DNA of 64,000 nucleotides from Mortierella sp. BCC40632 (taxonomy: Eukaryota > Mortierellomycota > Mortierellomycetes > Mortierellales > Mortierellaceae). Each line of letters starts with the position of its first letter. Position 1 is the stretch's first letter. Location: the NCBI GenBank assembly GCA_011634665.1, contig WAEK01000005.1, positions 922,001-986,000 on the forward strand. Direction: 5' to 3'. The position numbers and the translations under genes are program-made. Positions 18,676-29,900 of this stretch are shown in pieces. The notes beneath the pieces are model-generated. The model worked only from the letters and a program-made list of their open reading frames with translations, had not been told where the DNA came from and made no database searches.

Positions 18676-19622
18676 TCATATCACCAACTTTGTAGTCATG
18701 GTCCACACGCTTTTATTTGCATTCCACTCCTGGTTCTCTTGTGCCAAACGGATATTTTCCTGGGCTATTTGGAGGCTGGAGGACTGAGCGTTGACAAAGT
18801 CATCCACACTTGGTACACTGGTTTCCGTAGGTTGGAGAAGAGATGAGGGGAGTCTAGGGTGGTAGCCCATAGTCAAGAAGAAGGGCGAGTATCCAGTGGT
18901 AGGGTTGACCGAGCTGTTGTATGCAAATTCGGCAGCAGACAAAAAGAGGTCCCAGTTGGTCTGCTTTTGATCGACAAATGCTCGTAGTATTGATGAGAGT
19001 GTCCTAATTGCTCGCTCCGACTGTCCATCTGTCTGGGGGTGGAAAGCTGTCGACATAGCCAACTTAACATTCATGAGCTTGTGCAGTTCCTGCCAGAAGT
19101 GACTGCAGAACTTGGTGTCGCGGTCTGAGACAATGGTCGTAGGCATCCCGTGTAGTCTGAATATATTGTCGAAAAATATCCTTGCAGTGTCGGCTGCTGT
19201 ATCCGTAGTCTCTTACAAGGGGCAAAGTGGACTTGCTTCGACAATTTATCAACAAATACTGCGATTGCGTCATATCCTCGAGGAGTCTTGGGTAGATTAA
19301 CTGCAAAGTCCATTGTCACGGTTTCCCATCGTTGTCCGGGTACTGTCAAGGGTTGGAGTAGTCCTACTGGTCGATGGTTGCTAGGCTTATTGCGCTGACA
19401 GCTCTCACACGATTGCACATAAAGCCTGGTGTCCCTCGCGATCTTGGGCCAGAAGGCAATCCTTCTTATCTTGTCATATGTCTTGTCGAATCCCAAGTGT
19501 CCTGCTATGGCAGAGTCGTGGGCATCATGTAATAGATCGAGACGAATGTCAGCTTTGCGAGGAATACATAGCAAGGTGTCACCCCGGCGTAAAACATAAA
19601 GCAAATCCTTCTTCAGATGGTA
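18676..19622 (-). pseudogene. Integrase of Gypsy-C, frameshifted
   Basis: On the - strand: YVLRRGDTLLCIPRKADIR, the zinc region HDSAIAGHLGFDKTYDKIRR and CESCQRNKPSNH, then MDFAVNLPKTPRGYDAIAVFVD, VSDRDTKFCSHFW and HPQTDGQSERAIRTL. D, D and E are all present. A one-base shift at about 19215 (TTACAAGGGGCAAAG) separates the first part from the rest. A 4-bp GCGT duplication at its upstream edge marks the solo LTR insertion. Confidence 0.9.
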
Positions 19623-19626
19623 GCGT

Positions 19627-20525
19627 TGTCATGTAGCAACTACGATATCGGAAGATAGTGAAATAAAAGACACCGAGCAAGCTTCCTTGCTCGGGGATGC
19701 CCCTTCTTTGTATTTCGTCTGCCTGCCGTCTTTGAAGAGTAAGTTACTCCCTCCCCTTGTTGAGCGACCCTTACCCAACGACAGACATGCGACATCCACC
19801 CTAAGTCATATGGACTTTGCGCTGCCGACCGCTCGTTCCATGCCATCGAAGTGCTCCTGGCGACCCGTCTGCAACGCGACGTTTATCAACCTTCTCCCCT
19901 CCTTGGACCATTGCAAGAATACTTCAACGATCGTGGTATCAAGAAGCCAAGACTCGCACGAGGAGGATCAAGAGACATCCGCGTGGCTTCTGGCCATTGC
20001 TATCCCATCCTTTCTTTCCCTTTCTTTTTCTATTTTTTTCTTTCTTGATCGAGCTGTTTATTCCTCGTGTGGACAGCTACCAGTGCCAGCTTGATTGACT
20101 CGAACCCATTTGTGCCATCCCCATCCTTTCAGAATAGCATCTTGATCACTTTCTTCGGTCCTGTCCCATTGTTGTTCTTCTGGAAAATTCCTGTGAAAAC
20201 GAGATATATCGACAAAAGGTTGGTCTTTGTCTTTGGACTCTGGCACGACACCAACTCTTTTGTCTGAATCTCATTTTTTGCCTTATTCACACAGTGTAAA
20301 TTTGCCTACTTTGGACTTAGCATAATTTTCCTCAGCCCGATCGGTTTTCTTCCCACTTTGGTTCTTGTTCTCCTGAGATTGCTCTAGGACATTGTCATTC
20401 CCATTTCTGTACGTATTCTCCCTTCGTCGTTATGAGAGTTGAATGTAGATTTGTAGAAGATAGACTGACCGTAGACCCATTTGATCCTATTTCCCCAGCG
20501 GCCTGTTTGTGATTTCTACAGGGCA
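19627..20525 (+). repeat. Solo LTR, family T (899 bp, TSD GCGT)
   Basis: It starts TGTCATGTAGCAAC and ends TTCTACAGGGCA. GCGT is duplicated at 19623-19626 and 20526-20529. Removing the LTR and one GCGT restores the Gypsy-C frame (QGSPPPRYHLKKD). The same sequence is the 3' LTR of Gypsy-E at 53829-54989, so this is a Gypsy-E-family LTR. A hairpin CCGAGCAAGCTTCCTTGCTCGG occurs shortly after AATAAAAG (about 19663-19694). Confidence 0.93.
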
Positions 20526-20529
20526 GCGT

Positions 20530-21900
20530 GGGGGTGGACTTCCCTGGAGGCAGCTTTCATAGATCGACTTCAGACAAGGATCGGTCATATAGCCTTCTAT
20601 CAGGCGCTGCCTAATACCTGGGTCAAGCGAGACCTCCACTGAATTAATTGTACAGGGCGGGCCATTTTTTAGATCGGGGCGTCGTGATAGAGCATCAGGA
20701 ACAATGTTGTCGGCTCCACGCTTATAGCGGAATTGGAAATCATACTCTTGTAATAGCTCCATCCATCGGGCCTGTCTTTTGGTGAGTTTGGGCTGGGTTG
20801 GAAAGTGGCGGAGAGTGGCGTGATCGGTGTTGACAGTGAACTTCTTTCCATCCAAATAATAGCGCCAAGTTCTAAGTGCATGGACAACGGCCAATAGCTC
20901 CTGTTCATGTGTTGGATAATTGCGTTCGGCAGAGTTCATTTTCTTTGAGGTGAAGGCAACTGGTCTCCATTGTCCTGAATCGTCCTTTTGGAGTAATACG
21001 GCTGCCACGGCGAATCCAGAAGCGTCAGTTTCCACAATGGTTGCGCGATCAGGGTCGTAAATAATGAGAACTGGTGCTTTAGTCATGACGTCTTTTGAGC
21101 GAGAGGAAAGCCTTGTTCTCCTCATCTCCCCACTTGAACGGTTTTCCTTCTCCGAGTAGTGCTGTTAGTGGTAGAGCAATGTCAGCAAACCCTTTGATGT
21201 ATTGCTGATAAAAACTGAGCAAGACCAATGAACTGTTGTACGTCTTTCTGCTTCTCAGGGGTAGGCCATTCCTGGATAGCCTTGATCAAAACCACCGTTG
21301 GGCTTGATACCGTCCTTGGAGATGATATGGCCGAGGAACTCGGTCTCTTCTTGAAGGAATGAACATTTGCTGAGCTTTTGCATAAAGTCTATTCTTGCGG
21401 AGTAATTCAAGGACTTTTCGGATGTGTTCTAGGTGGTCTTCTTTTGTCTTGGAGAATATTAGAATGTCGTCAAGATAAATAACAATGCATTTGTCGAGAA
21501 GTGGGTCCATAGCCTTTCGCATCATTGCCGAGAAAGCAGCAGGGGGCGTTGGTCAATCCAAAAGGAATAACATTAAATTCAAAGTGGCCATATCTGCATC
21601 GGAAAGCCGTCTGGTGCGTATGAGGGCCATAGATGCGCTGTTGGTGATAGCCAGACATTAGATCCAACTTGGTAAAGTACTTGGAGTCTCGGATCCTATC
21701 AATGAGCTCATCGCTATGCGCGGAAGAGGGTGCCTGTTTTTTTTTGTGATACGGTTCAATCCCCGGTAGTCGACACACATACGCAATGTACCCTCTTTCT
21801 TCTTCACAAAAAGGACAGGGGCACCATATGGAGAAGTACTTGGCTTGATGAATCCCTTTTTCAATAGCTCATCAAGTTGCTTACGAAGCTCATCCAGTTC
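20530..21900 (-). pseudogene. Reverse transcriptase and RNase H of Gypsy-C, frameshifted
   Basis: RT motifs on the - strand: [56 protein letters not shown]. RNase H motifs: ETDASGFAVAAVLL, PVAFTSKKMNSAERNY, NTDHATLRHF. Catalytic Asp residues are kept. At least four frame breaks occur (near 21710, 21530, 21380 and 21110), so the copy is not translatable as it stands. Confidence 0.9.
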
Positions 21901-21948
21901 GGCAATTGAAAGACGAATAACAGGTCGAACAGGGGGTCGGCTGTTGGG

Positions 21949-24528
21949 TCAGTCTCGATGTGCATTTCGTCGCCTCTGTCCGGTGGGGAGGCCATCAGGA
22001 AGTGTTTTGGGAAACACGTCGGAGTACTCTTCCAGGATCGGGGTCACTTCAGGAGGTGTCTCTTTTTCTGCCTCATTGGGAGCGAGGTTGACCAGTGCCA
22101 TAAATACCTCACTTCCTGGTTGGGTCATCATGGAGTGGAAGTTGATGGGGCTCAAGACAAATTCATCGGTGGTACGGGTAAGTGATGGGGCGTCTGACTC
22201 CGAACAGCACCAGAATACCTTATTGCCATTGTGTCGGAAGTGCAAGTCGTTTGTCTGCCAGTTGATACGGGGGTTGATCCGTGTGAGCCAAGGTTTTCCG
22301 AGGATTAAGTCGTACTTTGATAACTTGTACAGTTGGCGCCAAAATGGTTTCAATGTTTTCAGAAATTTCGCTTTTTCTAATTTTCTCGTTTATTCTTTCT
22401 TTCTCTTTCATATTCAATTCTAATAGAAAGGAAAGTCTTATCAATGGTGGACCCGAGAAATAAGAAAGCGGGCCTTTATCACTTCACATGAGCGAGCTAT
22501 GCCGCCTCCAATGTTGTCGTCTCATAGAAACCATTTTGCCACTAGTCCGGGAAAATTCTTCAATACCTCGTATTCCCCCTTTTTCGCTTTCAACACGGCC
22601 TCTACTCTTCGTGGCATCGACTCATAGAGCTTGTCAATCATATCCTGTGGTATCAGCTCCCATTCCTCCAGCACCATATCCCACAATTCATGAACACTCG
22701 TAGGCCGCTTCTCTCTCGTTGACCAATCTGAACCTTCAGCTTGTCCCAAACATGCTCGATTGGATTTAAATCTGCTGATTGTGCAGGCCATCGAAGAACC
22801 TCAATATCCTGATCCTCCAGGTACTTGGTTGTTGCTTTTGGCTTTGTGTTTGGGGTCGTTGTCGTGCTGAAAAATGAAGTCATTTTTTCCGAGATCATAA
22901 TACTCGAGACTTTCTTTCAATGTTGTGTCGAGAATATTGATGTAATCCTCCTTTTTCATAGTTCCTTCATAGATCTGACAGCCATAGCCAAGTCCCTTGG
23001 ACGTCATACAGCCCCAGAACATCAAGGATCCACCTCCATGCTTGACAGTAGGTTGAAGATGAAATGGTTGAACCGGATCGCCTGGCTTAGCCCAGTAATA
23101 TTGTATCCCGTCCGAGTTCCAGATGTTTATCTTTGTTTCATCTGAGAATACCACTCGCTTCCAGTCATCGATGGTCCAATTTTTATGACCTCTTGCCCAC
23201 TCCAACCGCGCTTGCTTGTGTCGCTTACTAAGGAAAGGCTTTTTGACTTTTTTCTTTCGCTTGAAAGCCGATCTCCCTGAGGTTGCGAAGGACTGATCTG
23301 TACGAGATAACTGTCCCTTCACCATTGAGGCTCTTGTGGACCTGCTTGCCAGTCTTCAACATGCCGGAAAGTAACTTTCTGTTGAGATCATTCTTGGAGC
23401 GAGCCGAGAGAATTCTTGGTCTTCCTGTTGGTTGCCTTTGTAGAGTAGGTAAATGCTTGGTTCGGATCCTTGAAACAGAAGCAGGGCTGACTGATAATCG
23501 TCTAGCGACATTCTTGACGGAGTAGCCTGCTTTTAGCTGGCTTATGATAGAGTTTTGAGTGTCTTCTTTCGTTTTTTCATGATGGAGGAATATCGACCAT
23601 TTTCGAGCGATTGCACCCGTATTTTATATCAAACTTGTCAAGATCTATTCATCTTCTTTTAATCTCTCTGACTGACTGTAGATATAAGACAAACGATTGT
23701 GAAAAAAGAGATGAAATAGCAATAAATATAAATGGCGTGCCCAAGTGGCGAAATGGTTCCAATATCTAGCTTCAACAATTTACCTCATAGCACGCCTTTC
23801 TGACAACATATTGAAAATCTGTTTACACTGTCGTGAACAAGGCATTCTGGGTATTGTTTTCAATCTAAGCAACAAGGTGCATTTACATATTCTCGATGGG
23901 TAGAAAATTGCTAAAATATGAAAATTTGAGAATTATTGAAACCATTTTGGCGCCCACTGTATTCGATTGCATCGATGAAGTCATCATACTTGTCTCGTTG
24001 TAGTTGAATAGTGCATGCATTCGCCGCGAATGATGCAGAGCCGTTTGGGAGGACAATAGGGATAGGGTCGATTGAGGTGGTGGGAATGGAGTGTTTCTTT
24101 CTGAAAGAGTAGCTGATGACATTACCTTCAGCACCACCGTCGATCAATATTTTTGCTGGGTGACCATTCACAGAGCCAATGAATGTCAGCAGAGTCCGTT
24201 CTGCGTCCTTGAGAGACAAAGAACAAAGCTTAATCTTTTTCGGCTTTTTTGATTTCTTTGTATCCTTGGAGGGAGAGTCTAAAGACGAGGGAGCAAGTGG
24301 GTCCAGGTCCACCGTCGCACACGAGTTTGTCTTCTCCCTGACAAAGTCAGATTGAGGGTCCGAAAACATGTGGTCAGGGGTTGGGGGTAGGTCAGGGTCT
24401 TTCTTACATAATAGGGGAGTTTCAATAGGAGGAGTGGGTAGTGAGGTGGAGTGGGTACAAACAATTTTATTCTCCGTATTTTTAATACTTAACTCTAGAC
24501 TACTTGCACTCCCCCTGTCCAAAGACAA
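21949..24528 (-). pseudogene. Protease of Gypsy-C split by mariner A
   Basis: The first part (24528-23962) has [18 protein letters not shown] and IPIVLPNGSASF. The second (22327-21949) continues [25 protein letters not shown] mariner A sits between them at a TA within the family block DAIEYKLSKYD. Joining across the TA restores the frame. The protease catalytic Asp (LIDGG) is present. Confidence 0.9.
22330..23959 (-). mobile_element. Tc1/mariner family A, copy 2 (1630 bp, TA duplication)
   Basis: Same termini as copy 1, with TA at 22328-22329 and 23960-23961 inside the Gypsy-C protease. The transposase on the - strand (about 22560-23578) shows FSDETKINIW, IFQHDNDPKH and SADLNPIEHVW (DD34E). 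It is broken by a CTCTCTCGTTG expansion near 22712, a frame change at the KAKSNNQ stretch near 22835, and a T-run difference near 22580. The indels differ from those in copies 1 and 3. Confidence 0.95.
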
Positions 24529-24559
24529 GGAGGAGGGAGCTTCAGCGGCCGGGTCCTGG

Positions 24560-25475
24560 ACTAATCCCGGTCGCTCGAGGCTTTTCCCGACTCCGCGGAG
24601 CCGGTGCCGGTGCCCTCATCGGTCGCTATGTTATTCACATGCCGACCGCCATTTTTGCCTGGGCACTCATTTGCGCGGTGTCCATCACGGCGGCACTTGA
24701 AGCAAGCACCCCTGGCCATGAGCTTTTTCCTTTCGGTGTCAGTTAATTTTTTGGGAGGGGGCTTGAGCCTTGGAGGTGTCGTCGGAGGGCATTGATCTCC
24801 ATTCGAAGATTATCGATCTCCATCGGGGTTGGGCCAGATGCTGGAGCCTGCATTTGTGCTGCCACAACGGAAGCTTGGGTTGTCACGAATCCCGACTGGT
24901 TATTCCTTGGGTTGTCTGGTGTAAAGTTGTACACTCTGTCGTACTGCTCGGCTGCCTCGAGGAGTTGGTAGATATTCAAAACCTGAGTGATCATGAGAGC
25001 TCTGAGGAGTTGCTGTAAGTTCTTGGGGCATCCTTCCAAAAAAGGAGACGTGTGCAAACTTCTCCAGCTCGGCACGAGTAAAGTCCGAGGTGGCATCGGC
25101 GAGGGAGAGCCGTAAGGAGGCGCTTGGTTTCGGCGACATGAGCATCAACAGTAGTGGTCATTTTCAGAGTCGCCAGTCTTGATCGCAGCACTTGGTCAAA
25201 GTCGGAGGGGATGTAAGCCAACTTGAATTTTTCTCAAACTCGGCAAAGTCAGCATCATCGGCGAGACCGGAACCGTCGAACCATTGTCCTGCTGCATCGC
25301 CTAGAAGGGAAGCAGCGACCACTGTCTTGATTGAATCTGGTGTGGCCGTCGCCAGAAAATATCGCTTCACACTGCGGAGCCATGTCAGGGCAGTGAATCC
25401 ATCGCGGCTACCTTGATACTTCTCAGGATGGGGGTAACGGTAGGAAGGGGCAGAGGGTTGGGCTTCGGAGGACAT
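24560..25475 (-). pseudogene. Gag of Gypsy-C, frameshifted
   Basis: It starts MSSEAQPSAPSYRYPHPEKY at 25475, with capsid-like FTALTWLRSVKRYFLATATP and DAAGQWFDGSG. Frames change near 25215 and near 25080. The zinc knuckle CFKCRRDGHRANEC is readable around 24655-24700, followed by GRHVNNIATDEG. The Gag is a different subtype from Gypsy-B and Gypsy-N although the pol is close. Confidence 0.82.
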
Positions 25476-25666
25476 TGTGATATCGAGACGTGATAAGGCT
25501 TCAACAAGGGGATCAAGGAGTAGGCAAGGTTCTGGTGTTTGGGGTGGTTGGGAGGGGAGGCAGGGGTCAGGGGGGGTCAGGGGGAGGGGCTCAGGGGGTG
25601 GGAGTGGTTATAGCGGACGTTGTGAAAAAAATTATCAGGGGCCAGGGTTCAGGGTGAATCAGAATA

Positions 25667-25723
25667 CCTTTGCTGCCATGCAACAGTAAGGGGTCAGAAG
25701 AGCTGCTGTTTATTAGAGGGGGA
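25667..25723 (-). repeat. 5' LTR remnant and primer-binding site of Gypsy-C
   Basis: LTR sequence TGCAACAGTAAGGGGTCAG (+ strand) runs 25679-25723 and stops after GAGGGGGA. On the - strand TGGCAGCAAAGG (25667-25678) follows directly: the primer-binding site, ending in the complement of a tRNA CCA. Confidence 0.85.
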
Positions 25724-26369
25724 CATGGTGTACCATGACCTGTCACAGAATACAGTGCATTCTGTGCTCAGCCAGAAGACTACTCGTGGGAAGATTTCTG
25801 ACGCACATGGACTGAAGTTTCCTCATTTAGACAGATCCTCTCGACCTTTTGTGCTTTTGCAAGGCTATGATGGCATGCGATGCATGGCCCTCTTTTGCTG
25901 AGGAGCAAGAACATAATCTACAGAATGAGATAAGCTGGTCTTTTCTCAAGAAACGATGCCAGCGTACATGAGTCCAGGGCAAGGGAGAGGTGAGCCTTGT
26001 TTATGGTTCTTTAGTAGGTTTCTGAGTAATCAGATTAGAGATGTTTGAGAGGACCCGACTACTCGGTGAAGGAACTCTTTGTAAGTCTGTGATACCTTCT
26101 TTGGGATGTTCAATAAATGATAAAAAAAAAAGTCTACACATCTACGCCCTATGCAATAAGGATAGGATTCTATTTTCGAGTTTTTCACGAGGGTTCATGA
26201 ATGAAAAACGACGTTTTAATGGATGAAAGTGATTCATTTTCAAAGGAGCATTTGGTCATTCACTTTGATGAGGACATGGGGTCGATTCAGAAGGGGCATC
26301 TTAAGAGATTTTCCTTATTTGGGCATCGATACCTTTTTAGGCTGTGTCAGTTACGTGCGTCATTATATA
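25724..26369. other. Unassigned spacer
   Basis: No gene or mobile element recognised. It opens with the 14-bp palindrome CATGGTGTACCATG at the break with Gypsy-C. Short ORFs here have no recognisable motif. Confidence 0.5.
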
Positions 26370-26960
26370 GATTGTTGGGTAAGCAACAGCAGTGAGAGTG
26401 TCCAGATGATGACGTATGCATCCTTCATTTGTGGAGCACGTTCAATCATTGCTAAAATGCGAATGTTGAATTCCATCTTGTTCTGGTATCTAAGATTAGG
26501 AAAAGGCTTTTCATTTCCTTGAACTGCTCCTTCCAAGACCATCATCGATATCCTTCCCCTTGCTGGTGTTAGAAGTAGGACCAAAATAGCAGCAGAGTAA
26601 ATCTGATTGAGTCGTTGCGGTGAATGACGTTTTTGCAAAGTTGGAGTGTAGATTGTGAGCAAAGGTCTGAGCGACTCCGATTTACAAAATTGCAGCACAG
26701 GCAGCCCGAGGCTGGCACTCACCTTATACTTGCAATACTCTTCCTCAATTTCACTTAAGCGGAAGCCAGCGGGATCCAGGATTGGGCGCTCATACTAGCT
26801 TAATCTTTTTCTATTTTTCGTTTTTCTGCCAGTTCGAAAACTTCGCTGTAACTACTGCTTCAGATTGAAGGCCCCTTTTGCCAAGAAGATCTTGAGCAGC
26901 AAGGTTTATGACAAGTGCCACACATGGAGGAGGCATCAAATAGTCTCCAAAATATGTATG
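26370..26960 (-). pseudogene. hAT-superfamily transposase relic
   Basis: Three hAT landmarks appear in order on the - strand, in different frames: CVALVINLAAQDLLGKRG (about 26855-26935, like the conserved C..HxxNL..Q block), then HSPQRLNQI (about 26600-26640), then DTRTRWNSTFAF (about 26445-26490), the RWNST block before the dimerisation region. Intervening sequence includes ERPILDPAGFRLSEIEEEY with a GTGAGT after it, so an intron is possible. Many stops and frameshifts show it is dead. The upstream half is absent, because AT-rich DNA begins near 26960. Confidence 0.65.
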
Positions 26961-29900
26961 AAATTATATTTGGTAATACTTACTTATATTTCAAGAAGCA
27001 CCTATCACTAGTAACCAAGAAATTACATAATAGTGGACTAAAGATTAACCATTCACAAGTGTTTTCGGATTTCTCAGAAAACTAATGAAGTAGCTTCATC
27101 ATTCTAAAGTAAAACAACCTTAATCACAGGTACTAGAAAGCACCTTTTTCATTAACGGTAGCGTTCCAGAATAATAATCAGTTCATCTAAAAGGATCAAC
27201 GAAAATGAGCACCTTTCTAGGTTCCATGGTGAGTTAAGGTAACAGCGTCAAAACAAGTGTGGTAAGGGCTGAAACATCAATCTAATCTCAGTGCCACTTT
27301 ATTAACTATCGATATTTGAACATAGATTATCTCCACAAAAGTCTAAAACTCTGACGATTGCAAAAAATAATAATGATATAAAAGATCTTCATTACAAAGA
27401 TGCATTCTTACTTGAAATAAAATTCCTATCTCTGTAAACCATAGCAAAAAGTTTAACTCATTGAATATCATGATTTAACGGTAGCTGAGAAAGAAACATT
27501 GGAAGATATAAAAAATGTAGCAGTATGACTAAAAGACGTGCCACGGTATACGGTTTGATGATCTTAAATATTGATCACCTAGAGTGCTGTTGCTTCCGTG
27601 ACTCAAGAAAACAAACAATAAACATAATAATTGAGCACCGATGCTCCATTTACAATGAGACCAAGGAACAGTATAAGGTGAACACAAAACCAAGAAACAG
27701 TAAGGCAATTGTAGAGTGGAAATCAATTGAAAAATCAAGCGATTAAGAAGGCATTGGACATAAACCAGCACGATCTTTATCTAAATGTATGAGAATTAAT
27801 AAATTCATCTAGCTAGGGAAATATAACCACGAAGAAAGAAGGACTAATGAAAAGAGCAAATTAAGGTGGAGATATGACGAACCAATATAACAAGTTATAA
27901 ATTTAAGTCCCTGACATCGAGATAAAGCAACCGAGCTAACATTATGAATTGTTAATCGTTAAAGAATGTGCCATAAATAAATTACTAACAAAAACTCCTT
28001 CCTTCGCCTGCGCTAGCACACAGTATAAAAAGTATAGGCAAGATAAAGTCTTAGTATAGAGAGGAAGCCTCCATCCTCTGTATCAATAAAACCAAGATAG
28101 AGCCATTATTGAAAATTATCAAATTTGGGAATAACACGTCAGTTAGTGGAGTCTTTATGAAAATTTTTTAATTCAAGTGATGACTATTAAAGAAGATTTC
28201 TATTTAGATATCGATTAATAGCAAACTATATAGATCAATATCCCTGAACAAGTTTAATAAAACGAGATGCGACGTAGTAAATCATTTGATTAAAATCTAT
28301 ACTCGAGGTTTCTAATAAAGTGTATTGCTTAAAATCATATATTTGTAATTCATTGCCAAAATCTTACTTATACAACTCTAAAAATATGTCAAATATAAAA
28401 CTCTAGAACTCTAGAGTACTTCACAAATTCCAGATATATATCTGTAAATAATACTTTCTACAACAGAAAACATAAGATCCGATCATTTCTTAATGGCATA
28501 AGGTCAACCACATGTAATATTCCTTTTAAACAAAATAATATTGCTAATCTCTATGAACATAATATATTAGATATGTTCAAGAAAATTAATCAATACTTTG
28601 ACTAGATTCAAATTTTAACACAATCTAACAATTCAATATTATACCTTGAAAATTAAGATTAAAGAATTGAATTTTTACTCTATTTACATGAAATGAAACA
28701 TCAAAAAATCTCATTATCGTTCATATACCTCCATTAGAATATTTAATGCTCGTTGAGGTAGTAATCATTATAATGAATTTCAACAATGGGATAACTGAAT
28801 AATGTATAACTTTGATATTTTATGTCCAATAGAGGTTGAATATCAAAACTGAGCAAGGTTGTTTCAAATATTAATCAACTAATATCCTATGAAAGGAGAA
28901 TCAGAATAAACTTAATTCATCCCGTGTATCGTCATTTTTATATACAATGGTTATTTTGCTAAGCAGAGTACCTGTTATCACATTTTAAATTTATTCCAAT
29001 CAATACAGGCAATAATTTGACACATCCTTGTAGCTGAACATTAATATGGGGAAAAGTTTTAGATCAAGAAAAGAACTATTATCCTTTATTCAATGTTAAA
29101 CAATTATGATAAGACTTAAATAAATATTTGTTTTTGTCAATTTCTCTTTGTTTCAATTCGTCAGCATCGAATACATATTTTTTCTACTAAGTAATCATAA
29201 TTGTAAAGAACAACTCAATGACCCAACAAAATTACTTTACCCAATGAAGGAACAAATCTGCAGATATTATCAAATTCAAATATTTCCAGGATTGATTTAT
29301 GCAATAATTGGATTAAAATATAAAATATGATGTGGCTGATTAAAGGAACTCTGAACCTCGTCATTTATTCAACAACCTCAATCTATATCATGTTCATATA
29401 ATATAATCATCCTGTTGTACTTGTTCAGACTTGTGAAATCTTTACTTCAATATTATTTATATATATATTTCAAAGAAAACTTCGAGGTCATGCATTATTA
29501 CCAAATTGAAGTAACAACTTACATGTAGACGAAATAATGTTTTCAAAAGATATTTAGAATGGGCTGAGAAAGACTTGGGCTTCATTTATCTGCTCTGAAA
29601 AGTCTAACTTTTAACGAATTTTTTCAGTCGTTATTAGATAATCTTAATTTTGCATATATTAATAGGACATTCCAATCATCATTCAAATTTCTTATATTAA
29701 TGTTATGCTTATCATTGATCACTCCATGTAATATAAAAAATTATGGACTCTATCATGGATTTTCAGAAACAAGGGGAGAATCTCGTTTTGACTGTAGGGT
29801 AATGGAGTTAACTAATAAAAAGTTATCTTTTTGCAACGATTAAATATCTATTTTTATTGTTAAGATTACTAAGATTGTCTTCAAATCAAGTATTCGTGAA

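Larger units (their letters stand above)
18162..25723 (-). mobile_element. Gypsy-C: chromovirus with a very short LTR
   Basis: A Ty3/Gypsy element on the - strand with gag near 25475-24560, then protease, RT, RNase H, integrase and chromodomain down to 18242. It is interrupted by a solo LTR (19627-20525) and a mariner A (22330-23959). The 3' LTR is 70 bp (18162-18231). The 5' LTR (25679-25723) matches only 45 bp before unrelated sequence begins, so the right end is truncated and no target duplication can be read. Confidence 0.92.
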
